Of a DNA stretch of 64,000 nucleotides, positions 1 to 11,904 are shown in pieces. The stretch spans positions 2,232,001 to 2,296,000 of the forward strand of contig ML133457.1 in NCBI GenBank assembly GCA_003864495.1, in the 5' to 3' direction. The notes beneath the pieces were generated by a model that was given only the letters and a program-made list of their open reading frames with translations, was not told where the DNA came from and did no database searches. The first letter of the stretch is position 1, and each line of letters starts with the position of its first letter. A program made the position numbers and the translations under genes. The stretch comes from Nemopilema nomurai. Its lineage: Eukaryota; Cnidaria; Scyphozoa; Rhizostomeae; Rhizostomatidae.

Positions 1-2347
1 TACCAAGTTAACACAGTTAAACCTTCTTGTTTTTTTATTCAGACAGTGTCTCATTGTCCTTCAAGTCACGATTACGTCATCAATGCCAAACTATAATGAT
101 GGTACGTATTACTAAACCGTGGTGATTGTCTTTATAACTTTTTCACTTCATCTTCAAACTACCAACAATTTTTAAAGTTATTCTAACGCTTTTGGCCAAC
201 TTTCATTTAATGGCAAAGTTATAGAGATTGAGAAGATGGCAACAATTTATTCTGAATTATTACTTCACTCCTGAAAATTGTTCATAGTACAGCCATCATC
301 GTTTTTAAGAGACGTCTACTTAAAAAGACTCTCCTTTGTGTGACCTAATTGAAGCAATTCTTGCACTTCCTAATAAGATCCTAACCCAATAGTGTTTGTT
401 GGTTTGAGGAATTTTTTGAAATAGCATCAAGCTTTTAAATTTTTATATTTATTGATTTGTTATAAGTTCAAAGAAGCATATATCACGATCTCTTTTTTTA
501 CATATCCACGTTTTATAAAGAAGAAACGTCCTTGTTTACTGTCAAAAATTGATGAAATAGGGTTGTTTAGTTTCTCGAAGTTGGTGTTTACGCTCATTGA
601 AAGACTAGGTTTTATACTTCTAGATAATAACGGAGACAGATCTTGAGAGATTTTAGATTTTAAGTTTTGCTTAATATTTTTATCGTATTATCAATAAGCT
701 GAAACCTTGAAAGTACCAAATTGGAAAACAAATTAGCTTTATATAAATGTAGGGATGTTTTTAGATTGGTTTTCTTTTCATGTAGGGCTATTTTCAAATC
801 TATGTGTTATTTTTATCTCAGTTTCTTTTGTGGTCAGACATAGTGCCGTGTGCTTTAGTGTTTTGTTGTCATTCCTTAATACCAAATATCCCTTTCTATT
901 TATTAAAATATCGAAATATTATGAGACGGATTTAGTTTACAATGACTGAGCGTCTAATCATATTAGGATTTGAAACACAGCACCATGACAACAAATCAAA
1001 CTATCTTTTGTTAACCCATGTAGATTGATATGATTGTCAAAACACATAGATAAACATTCTTTTGTTAACATCGAAAATATGCAAAACAAAGTGAATGTTG
1101 CATTAAAAATGTTACAGCTTGAATACTTTCACTCTTTAAAGGCCCATGTACAATTTTCTGGTAGGTTTTTTCAAGAATTGTTGAAACATATTTATAGATT
1201 TTCGAGCTTAAGCTTATATTTACCATTTTGCCATGATGAGCTCTTTTACCTTTCTATTAGAATGATTTTGAAGAATAAAAGATCTATGATTAACTAAACT
1301 GTCCGATAAAGACAGAATATCTAATATGGTACTAGGGAAAAGAATAAGTTTTTTACACAACAAACGTCAAAGCTACGTTTGATAAGCAGGCCTAAATGGA
1401 TACTGTTAATCATTCATCTGCTCATTTTAATTATCTATATTTAGTTACTAATAAATTTAGACACCGTAATAAAACACCGTATTACGAAATCAAGTATTTT
1501 AAATGTTTCAAATTTTTCTAGTAAAAACATATCGAATTACCTCTTGAGCATTAAGGATTTTCAATTGTAGTCCGAGCATTAGTTTTTAGTTTAACTGAAT
1601 TTTTTACAAACATTATTCAGTTTTTCTTATAATCTATAGAACAAGATTTTTACAAGCTTCAACTAGAAGTCATTCTTCTATATAAAAATTCCCTTAGGCA
1701 AAACTGAATGGCATCTTATAAGTTTACAATGAAATTTGATTCTAGAAACGTTCTTAATGTAAATCTATTTTGGCACTGATGTTTAATGTGGTTTGAAACC
1801 AATAAACCAATAAACCAATAAACTCAGAAATTGATTAGCATTGACGGAAGATTCTCCTACCTTCTTACAGTTCTTACAGAATAAAAATTGTTGAAGTTTA
1901 GACACTGTATGGAAATTTCATGTGTCACCATAAGATGCCAGGTTTTATTTTTCCAACATGAGACATCATTCACAGTTTTGTGGAATAGGTATTTTGTGTC
2001 AAGGCCACTTCATAAACCCTCTGTAGTCGATCTCACTTAGAACATGACACCTTTTGATTCGCTAAAGTAGAGATCTTTCATCAGAATGAATCTTTTCAAA
2101 ACAGGACAAATGAGAATCATGTTGAGTTTTGGTCATGCGACAGTGCTACGTCACTATGCATCAATGACGTAATTCAAGATTGGGCCAATGATCAATAATA
2201 ACACAACCCTATACCACTAAACGATAATAAGCTTAGAGACTTTAGCGGACCAAAACACTTTTGTGACTGAAAATTTCAATGTATTGAATGTGTTTAATGA
2301 TATTATTTAACGTCAAATTTTCTAAATTAGAAAATAACTTATTTTCA
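1..2347. other. AT-rich stretch with no recognisable gene
   Basis: Short open frames occur on both strands, but none shows a recognisable domain, convincing codon pattern or splice framework. A small direct repeat (aataaacc units) lies near 1798-1822. I see nothing else that can be supported. Confidence 0.6.
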
Positions 2348-2511
2348 GAGAATGAATGATAAAAGAACGTTGTCTTTGGAGACGTTATCAGAGTATGTCA
2401 CTCCTTTTCCAAAGAAAAGTTGTCACAGAGCGTTCTTTACAGATTATTGGTTCATGAATTCGGACGCTCTTATTGAAAGACACGTTTAATGGTGTCTTAA
2501 TTGCGGTAAAG
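2348..2511 (+). other. Possible internal or terminal exon, weak
   Basis: An acceptor-like ttttcag ends at 2347 and a good donor (AAAG|GTAAGT) follows 2511. Between them an ATG near 2351 opens a 45-codon frame ending in TAA near 2488. The peptide includes EYVTPFPKKSCHRAFF and matches no family I know. The stop precedes the donor, so if real this would be a last coding exon with a spliced 3' UTR, or chance. No partner exon was found on either side. Confidence 0.2.
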
Positions 2512-3637
2512 GTAAGTAACAAGGTCTTTTGAATATTTATCAATTGGATACTGTTTCATAAATAGTTTTTGCTTTGTTATCATACAAACTGTCAGTCCCT
2601 CCCTAGGTTTAGTCAAAATTGGACAAACGTGGAACATGTTTTATAGTTTGAACCTCTTTATGAATTCTAATTTGCTTTAAAACAGTGACGCATTACAAAC
2701 TCTTTTGATCTATGTGTCTTTGATTGATAGTACGGTAACTACACTATAGTAATTTTCACTACTTTTAAAGGAAAACTCTATAGCCATATTAAAAGAAATT
2801 GGCATTATTACGCTTTCTGGTGGCTTTGACAAAGATTTAAAAAAAATGCGCCTTGCGGAAAAGTATACCTGGCTAATATATCTGACTTACTTCCTGAGCA
2901 AAATGTTGCACAAGTTCAAAATTAATTATAGTGGACATGACTTGGGATGTCGAATTTCATAAGCAATGAAAGGCATCCTTTTAGAATTTACACAATTTTT
3001 TGGAGTAATCCGATAACGAGTAAAAACTCTAGTAATGTGACATAAGAGATATTTGAAACTGGCAGCTGATCAAATCTTGCTATTACGAAGAGCTTGATAT
3101 ATTACGAAAAGCTTGCTGATCAAATCTGAGACACTGTCGTTGTCCTCTGAATTTTTGTTGCAGCAATCTCATTTAAAATTTTCGAAGAACCTAGAGGATT
3201 GTCATTTAGCTATTTAGTACAAAATAGTCAAATGCTTTTGATTCTTGCTGTTTTAATGAGTACAGTGATAAAATTAACACTGTTCGCAGGCCACGGAAGT
3301 ACATTAGTGCATTTTTTGGCAGGGAATCATGTCCGTTGTGCATTCACAGTTTAACTCAATTTGTCAATTTTTGAAAGCCTATGGCCAAGTCTCTGTGTTA
3401 TTCTCTCGATTCTTTATGAATGTCCTGCTATCTGTTTACAGAAGATTCAGTCAGTTTTGGAAAATCAACAAATTCTACAAAACACAGTGTGATGACATTA
3501 AGAAACTTTCCAGTTTGTGAGAAAATCCTTAATTTATGTCAAAGTTTCGATAATGAATCACTATTCATATGCAAGCTTCTGATTTTGGGCCTTGTTTTAT
3601 TTTAAGCTAAATGTTGAGATACAATTTGTAAAATGCA
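2512..3637. other. No recognisable feature
   Basis: AT-rich sequence with only short, unsupported open frames. Confidence 0.6.
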
Positions 3638-4612
3638 GCATAGGTTCAAAATCTTTGATTGGCTGAGCGACCAAAATTCTGCAAACCCCATTAGCCAATC
3701 AGAATTCAAGAATATGACAACAAACGTAGATTTAGGCCTATTTTTGGATGTTTTTACCACTACCCACAAAAAATAAACGTGTAAAATGTGCTGAGAGATA
3801 ATCTCAACTTTCTTTTAAAAATTTAATCTTCGATAAATTTGTAAAACCTGCCGTTGTACTCAGTAAAAACTGTCCTTTCAAACACCTTATAATAATTAAG
3901 GGAGAGGGATAACATAAGAATGACAGTTTTACGCCTTAAAAGCTGTTTTATCCACGTAATTAGCAAATATGAGCTTTCCTTTACAAGCCAATGTTAAAAT
4001 TTTTTCTTGTCGGCATTGATGATTGTGTTACTGACAGAAAAATGCAGCTCATCTTTATTTCAAAATAACTGCAATTATACAATTTGTTTCATCCTCAGGT
4101 TCTTTGTATATACACTTAAAAGGCTTGAAGATCGATAAGGAGCTCATCTCCACTGGTTTCACTGCTACGGTCGAGTAAAAGCTGACGCAATTCATAAACG
4201 ATAAAAATGGCGGAAAAATGAAATATGTATCATTCACGAAAATTACATTTTCTGGGTAGAAAATTTGTCTGGGTAGAAAATTGTTCTGGCTATCTAAAAA
4301 AGATTCAATAGGATGCGTGATGAAAGAAATGTTTCACACAAAAAAGTAATGTTTCGTAAATGTTTCATATTTCATTTTCCCGCCAATTTCATTGTGACGA
4401 ATTGCGAATTGCGAATTTATCAAAGGTTAAATTTTTAAAAGGAAATTGAGATTATCTTTCAGCACATTTTACGTTTATTTTTTTGAGTAGTGGTAAAAAC
4501 ATCCAAAAATAGGCCTAAATCTACGTTTGTTGCCATATTAATGAATTCTGATTGGCTAATAGGGATTGCAGAATTTTAGTCGCTCAGCCAATCAAAGATT
4601 TGGAACCTATGC
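3638..4612. repeat. Foldback DNA element with ~190-bp inverted ends
   Basis: The left arm begins gcataggttcaaaatctttg, and its imperfect reverse complement ends at 4612 (caaagattt-ggaacctatgc). The arms share the 'gattggctgagcg' and 'aggcctaaatctacgtttg' blocks in opposite orientation over roughly 190 bp. The middle (~3830-4420) is unique AT-rich DNA without a transposase frame. This is a non-autonomous foldback/MITE-type element. No target duplication could be read with confidence, so the superfamily is not assigned. Confidence 0.75.
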
Positions 4613-6274
4613 GGTTTAGAAGTGAAAATTATGTCCTTGTATTGTGCCGCCGCATAATTGGTCATAGGGTTTATAGGTAATACTTTCTGCAATTTTCGGT
4701 CTCTAGCAAAATCGAGTTGCTTTGATGGCCTTTTTGAATCAACTTGTCCATTACTTTTGCTTGTTATGTGTTGTTGTCAGCAATTATAGAACAAATTTGA
4801 AGTTATTCTCGATGAGAGAATTTTCCTCGATTACCTCGACCAGAAAATCTTATAAATGAAGCTTTGCAAACTATTCACTTTCCTTAAGACGTCTTTGCAA
4901 GGACTTGCAATGTAATTTGAAATGGAGATTCGCATATGTCTTTGAAGTTTACTCAATTAACTTCTTTTAATTTCAAATGGCATTTTCTTTATCCAGCCTT
5001 TTACGTCTTCCAGCTTTATGTCTACTAAATTTCTGTTTTCTAGCTTTCTAAAATGTCCTTTTTCTAGTACTACTCTTCACTAGCAGTCAACATTGTTGAC
5101 TAATAGCTTTAAAAAGCCATTTAGCGAATTACCTGGCACTGTTAACTGCTCAGACGAACGATTTGATAAATGATCGATAAAAATATAGAATATCACCCTA
5201 GATCTGGTCAAGTCTCAGACAACTGTTTTCTATGTGCCATCCGAACATGACCTAATTTGAAAAGTTTCTTCCGATTTCTTCTTAGACAAATTTTTTTAAT
5301 TTATTTAGAGAAAGATCATTATTCAGGCCTGTACTAGAAATTCTTTATTTTTGACAAACCTGTGACAAAACCAAAAACATATCGAAAAATTACAAATCAT
5401 TTTGCTATTCTCATTTCCAATCTTTATTCGACGGAGATAGTACTCGCTGGCAAAAAAGGATGATCACATTCCCATTGTTTTGCATTTCGCATTGACGCAT
5501 ACTACAGAACTGAAAGTTTCATTGCAAAACTTCGTAATTATGAATAGGTATTAATTTTCTCTGAAGCATGAGTTATAGTTCTGAACACCTGACTGCATAA
5601 AGATGTGCTGAGTCGTACGGCTTTTCAACTTTGCCATGAACTTAGGCTCTGTCGCAGCATTGAAGAAGAGCTAGAAAGAAAATTCAAGTATATAGCTTTA
5701 TCTAAACAGATGAACTCGTTCCATCAAACAATTTTGAAAGCACTATTGAAATACTGAAAGTACATCAAGGTGAATTCTTTTTTCATTGTAAATGAATAAT
5801 TTTGATTAAGAAATATTCCGAGTTTAAGGTGTATGTTTATTCTTTGATCTTTAGAAACATAAGTTAACAATCTTTGTGTTATATTTAGCTATAAGTACTT
5901 TCTTTCCCAGCTATTCCCTCCTTTAAGTTTACGAAAATTTTGGCGTTTACATACATATCTCTATAAAAAAATTCTTTTGAATTGCCAGAAGGTGAATAAT
6001 TTCAGTTTCAAAATATTTCTTTCTAGATAATTAGAATCTATTGAATGCCTTTTGAAATAAATTAATTATCTACTATTAACTATTAGCAATCTAACCAATT
6101 GACATAAAAAGACATTATCGACTTCGATACTTAATTCAATTGATTTTTTTGACACTTTCCACGTAGTATCATTTCACATATGATTTGATCTTATGGTGTA
6201 ATTCGAAAACGGCGATTTCTGTTGTAATACAATACAGGTTTTTATAACGTTGAAGGGCAGCAGGGGAATATATT
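4613..6274. other. No recognisable feature
   Basis: AT-rich noncoding-looking DNA downstream of gene 1. No domain-bearing frame seen on either strand. Confidence 0.6.
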
Positions 6275-9200
6275 CTATTGGTAAAATAGTTTAATTTTTT
6301 CTGAAAAACTCTGCTCAGTTCTAGTGTTTCTACTGTTGTGGAGAAACAACTGCTAAGGTACAGGTATTTGCCTTCCGACGACTCAGTTTCTTTCATCTTT
6401 GAAACACAGCCGTTTTTTAAATGTACTCACCTTAATGGCCAGTGGTAGAGGGTGCTCAAAAGACATGTCACCAGGGGTATCCCCTTTCACCGCCCAACCA
6501 AAGCCATTCAAGTATCCATTATTGTACAGCAGGAAAACAGGAAAGAAGTCTTCGTATTTCATTTCTGTATTTACGTTGTACCAGTAATGAGAGCCTGCGA
6601 AAAAGGGTTATGGTGAGGCTAGAGTGGTACTGATAAGCGTTTTTCGATACATTTATATAACGATTTATAAAGGAGTGCTAACACATCTCTCTTGCTCTAA
6701 AACGTAGGTGTGGACAAAAAAGTGTGCAAATTAGGGTTTTTCTTTTTTGCCTGCTTGATTAGATTCAAAATTTTGGTCTGTTTTCATGGTGGGTACCAGT
6801 TTCCATCGTCTAAAATAACCTGGTTTCGTATGATTTTTAATTAACTGCTGGAAGTTTGAAACTGCATGAACAGATTTTCTTGACCAAATCTTTGAATTTA
6901 CGTGAAAAGTCAATGCCATACTAATGTGAAAATATTAATGGTCGCAAAATCCATCGATTGATTAAAGATATCTGCTTCTCCTCCCCAATAACTAATTCCC
7001 CAATATTAATCATACATCTTTCCCTTTCATACCAGAATTTTTTTATAGCTGTTGTCGCCTTACCCATTCCGTTGAAGCATCTTCCAATAACCCATCTTGT
7101 CCCATCCAAGCCTCTTTCCTTCACTGGTACTTTGATAAGGTGTTTTTGATTGCCTCCAACCTGGATGTACAGCGAATTGCAATTGCTGTGTCTTTTTCTT
7201 CCAAACTTGTGATGCCATATTTTCCAAGGCTGCGTAAAGTAAGCTGTCAGATGATACTCTCCTTTCTCCTCGTTGAACATGTCCACATACCGCTTCGGGG
7301 CTTCGATTGTCTTTGGCAACTGAGTGAAAACATCTTTATAACCAAAAATACTTCGATATGCCAAATCACTTAATAAGTACTTAGAAAAAAGCTCCCTATT
7401 TCGAAAAGTAGTTTTTGCGAGTTACCACAGACAGACTGCAAAAGCTAATGCTTCAGAATTTGCGGGACGATCATCAGAAAGGTCACAATTGACACAGCAA
7501 AAAAATGGGAGCATGGGGTACAATTTCTAAAAATACCGCTGTTTGGATCCCCACTAATCTTCCATCTTGTCCAAAAAGGACGTAGGGGCGATTTTCCTCT
7601 GGAAGCACCCAACGCTCTCCAACAAAGAATGAACCTGTGAAAAGCAAGGAAATTTCGATTAGCTTTCTTCAACAGGCATTATCATATGTTCGGACATTTG
7701 TTTGACATTATCATATGTTCGGACATCAAACATTTGAGTTAAAAAATAAAGGTCTTCTTCTACTGTCCTTTCAAAATATAATTGATTTTGTCACCTTTGT
7801 GAGAGCAAGAGATAATACGCTACTGTAAGGGACTAAAATCTTGAATGCACCTGATTTAGGCGAATCGTAAGGGAAGTGATGCTCTTACCTTCTTCGACAC
7901 CTCTAATTCCGTTAATGTTTCTATTTAAAGAATATTTTTTGTGCTGAAAGAGAGTTTTAGCAGTTTTATGCTTAAAGCATTAAATCTGTAGATCTTCAAG
8001 TAAATAGTCACGTGTCAGAGTTGCCATAGAGATGTAGCTCACTACCTCTATAAGACCTTCTGTCTTTCCTCACCCATCCTTGCTGTCTGGCATCTTCAAC
8101 TGTTACTGGCAAAGTTGTTCGATCTGGCCATTTGACTACAAAGAATAGCAAAGAATTCCATTGTTCAATGTTTGATCTGTAATTCTAGGTTCAGCCGTAT
8201 AAGGATATAGGCATAGTTACTAGTGACACGGACCCAGTTGTCGTCGCTAACAACAAATGCCAGCGAATCGAATCAAGGCTCTACATTTTCTCTATACATG
8301 GTCAGTTTCATAACATGAATCTTGACGGCGGAAAGAAAGAGAGCTAATAGAGCTGCAAAACGTAAACCTTCCGGTAGACGGTACGAGATTTTCCTTGGAT
8401 GTTGAGAACTGCAAGTAAATTTTCAACAAATTAGAAAGAATCAAGTATAGGATGGGCTTTCAAACACCGAAAGAGGCCGTTGAATTAGGTCGTTTGTCGA
8501 AAAGAAGTTGGAAAGAGAGCGAGACCCCCTTTTTAACAGCGCCAATTCATCAGCATGGAAAACTAGACATTCTTAAAATGTAATCGTGTCAACGTCTTTA
8601 TTCTAAGAAGCGCCATCTTTCTTCTCAATCGTGTGATTAGAATAATGATAGCGCCTATGCGCTTTGGCGTATCTTTGCCTATTCCCTTTAAGGTCTCTTT
8701 CTCTTCAGAGGATTACTTTTCTCAACACAAGATGGCTATATGGCAGAAAAGTTTACATCCATTTTGATACTAGGTTCAAATTTCGTCTACCAGGGTGGCT
8801 AACGGGGCCATTCCCAATGGAGGCTTTATTTTAATGCAAAGGAGGTTTAACAATGTGTTGCCTTATGAAAGACCTGAATAACGATACTTTTGAGCTTCTA
8901 GGCACAATATTTGTAGTTATCAGATCGACATGCCCGTGCAAGGGGATGAATAAATTTTTGCGGCTTTCAAAAGAAATTTCTTTAGAATTTTTTGATGGAT
9001 TAAGCATGATACTATGGATAACCTAAAACCTAATGGCTCCCTTCAAATGAAAGAGTTTCTTCCTTGTGTCCAAACAGTCGCTTAAGCTTGTTGTAGTTAA
9101 GAAAGACTTAGTTTTCTTAATTAAGCTAGAAGTTTAGGCCTTTTATCTTGAGTATATTTCTTGTTTGCTAAACCGTGGAGGAGACATTAGACAAATCATT

Positions 9201-10749
9201 ATGTTGCATTCTTACAAATGTTTTTTAAAAGAAGTAATCAACTTTAAATTTACCTGATAACGCATCCCAGTCTTGTCGGCCTAAAATGGACAAATCATAC
9301 AATTAAATTATCCTATCAGTTTTTAGCCCTAAAGGAAATTGATCAAGTAACTATTTATATCTTAATAGTGTTTGGCAGGAAAGAAAGCTAAGACAGCTCC
9401 TGCGTTACTCTACTGAAGGCTATACTTGCAACTAAAACAGGAAGTTTTCACACAAAGTTGGTTGTATTTGAACCGAGCTTCTTTGGTTTCATTGACAGAT
9501 CGTCCGATGTCACCCTCGTTGTCGCATTTCTTTTTGTAAAGGGGCCAACCGAATACTAGGGAGATTAGAGAGTGCAAGGTATGGTATAGAGATTAGTGTT
9601 ATTTAACAGAGCTGTAAGAATGGGCATCGGGAAAGGTAAGGAAACAAAAATCAACAATATTTTTATATCGACCTACATTTTAAAAGAAACTAATGTTTCT
9701 TGAATTTTTTTAGATACTGGTACTCACCATGGTAACGGAATACACGTGTGCAGAATTTGCTAAAAGGCGTTTTATTAGGTATGGAACTTAAACATTTACG
9801 GAGCTTTGAGACATGGGCGTTGACTTAGTAACAATAACTGGGGCTTTGTAGTGTCGGTGTTCACTTAGATGTTGGTTTATATAGATTGAGAGAGAGAGTG
9901 TATGCTGAAATTTTATCAAGAACTTTTATTAAGAACCGGTAGCCCATGGTTGAAACTAGTGAGCAATGACGTTATTGCGAGAGGAAAGCTTCTTAGAAGA
10001 CTGGGCTCCTTTCAAAGCTTTATGCGATTAACATTTTTTCATTCCAACTTGCATTTTACCTTCATAAGTAAAAAATAACAGCAACTGAAATCTGGCCCTA
10101 TTTTATTGCGAAAAGAAAAGTTCAGCCTTCTATTCCAACCTTCAAGCTAAAGAAGTGCCTAAATGTGTGTAAAATTCATCAGAGATCATCTTAGTCTCAA
10201 GAATGTATCAGGTAAAAACAACAATCGAGTCTCTTATTCTAGAGACTTTTGAAACCTATAGATTAGAATTAGGTCTTTGCAAACTATAGATTGCATTGCC
10301 AAGCAGTGCTTAAAAGCATTGAAATGGGTACTAGTCCTGCGGTTAAGTTTTTTTTTAGAGAAAGCCTTGAGCTACTTTGTTAAAGACGGCAAGTTGTTAA
10401 AGACGGTGATTTTAAAACAAACATTTTCTTGATGATTTCTTAAAAGTGGGACAGGAAACTATTTTCAAACAACCACTTCTAAATGTTCATTATTTTAAAT
10501 GATTGAGCATTTACTGCGTAATTTTAGCAATCATGTTCTCAAGAAGATGAATCATGAATCACGAAGTTAAAGAAATGTATCGCTTATAATGCATAGTTTA
10601 TTGTGTCATCTCTATTAAAATGAAAACAGCCTCTAATATTGTATTTTAATCATGTGTCTCAAATCATGAAATAATTGGCACAACTTACATTTTCCGTTCG
10701 TCACTCCCGCTAGAGCCAATGTGAAGAGAACCACAAAACCACTCTCCAT
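6275..10749 (-). CDS. Secreted protein of unrecognised family (gene 1)
   Basis: Spliced minus-strand gene; exons read by eye: 10749-10689, 9280-9254, 8135-8046, 7634-7537, 7319-7064 and 6594-6431, all with GT-AG junctions and matching phases. Exon 1 gives a signal peptide (MESGFVVLFTLALAGVTNG). Exon 3 carries LPVTVEDARQQGW, exon 4 a YVLFGQDGRLVGIQ segment, exon 5 a GEYHLTAYF segment and exon 6 FFPVFLLYNNGYLNGFGW. The same exon plan and motifs recur in copies A and B, which supports the model. The 3' end is uncertain. Reading through the exon 6 donor gives a stop at 6383-6385 (247 codons). Splicing to 6352 gives a short exon 7 ending at 6275 that starts like exon 7 of copy B (FxHNS). Function unknown; an extracellular role is inferred only from the signal peptide. 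It is the only one of the three paralogues without an obvious frameshift. Confidence 0.72.
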
Positions 10750-10791
10750 CTTGCCAACGTTCAATTGAAAGGGAACAGGACGCCTCCCTGG

Positions 10792-10799
10792 TTTATATT
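10792..10799 (-). promoter_or_regulatory. TATA-like box of gene 1
   Basis: AATATAAA on the minus strand, about 43 bp upstream of the ATG at 10749. The position suits a TATA element with a short 5' UTR. Inferred from position and sequence only. Confidence 0.4.
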
Positions 10800-11904
10800 G
10801 ATCAGGGTCATTACCCATTTTCAATCATCTGCAGAGCATTAGTAGCAACCTAACCGGGGGTATACCATCATCCACTAGCCAAACCAAGTGGATTTGCATT
10901 TCATGGAATATTAACCAGGGCAGTTAGCCAAGTGAGGGACTACAATAGTGTAATCTGTCCAATTATTCAGTGATTCACTCACGTTCCCAGTTAGCAGCTT
11001 TTACCGCGAAGCAAGTTTTAGGGACAACTTTTGTAGCTCTGAAGACCGGGTTACATGATCAATTTTTTCCATCACTTTTTCGATGTCGGTCCAACATGTT
11101 GAAAAGTGATCGTGTAACATAGTAGAATTATCCATTCTCGCTGCAGAATTTAATGCGATTATTAGGTGTTAGTCCTCTATCATTGGAAAATAAAATTGAG
11201 TTCATCTCTCTTTTCAAAGGCACCCACTAACTCTTACGTCACATGATGTTTTCGCGAAAATGGAACGGCCTAGAGTTTCGTGAAAATAAGAAAAAACGTG
11301 AATTGTGCCTGGAAACATAATTATTGGCAGAAAACGAATTTGAATAATGATTTGAAGAAAATAGAAGAGCAGCACATTACAAAAACAGTTTTATAAGAAA
11401 CCGTCTGTAATGTCCATCATCTAAATAGCTCAAAGGCTGTAGACTGTAGTAAAAGTATTTAGAAATTGGAGAAGTTTGCGTGATATTTTGTTATTTCTAC
11501 ACGTCTGCTTTCACAACACCTTTCTGTATTTTGAAGCAAAGCCAAGTAAGAAATTGCAGCTTTTTCTTGCCATTTCTTAGCTTAATCCACACATATATTG
11601 ATTGACACACGTGAAAAGACAAATGTAGTTCGATTTGACTGCTTGGAAGGTCTCCAAATTTTGCTTCTGATAAATAGTATAGCCAGTCCAGGACCATCTA
11701 CAGGACCTAATTCACTAATTCAGTCTAACAAATGTCTTCATTGTGCACTTTCTTGTGACATCATTGGACGTTTGTCCTTGTTTGTAATTTGTTAAGAATA
11801 AATAAAGAAGTCGAATTCAAAGATTTTAAGGTGGTTTTGGATCTAAATAGTTAACCAGAAACACGCTTCCTATGATAGGCATTCTAAATGGCATTTACCA
11901 GTTT
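10800..11904. other. Intergenic, no recognisable gene
   Basis: Upstream flank of gene 1 and left flank of the duplicated unit. Short overlapping frames at 11497-11795 lie on opposite strands and have no support. Confidence 0.55.

Noticed and set aside
7880..7935. Exon-like block HKKYSLNRN in gene 1
   Set aside because: Wrong phase for its neighbours and a stop in the required phase. The exon at 7634-7537 fits both phase and homology instead.
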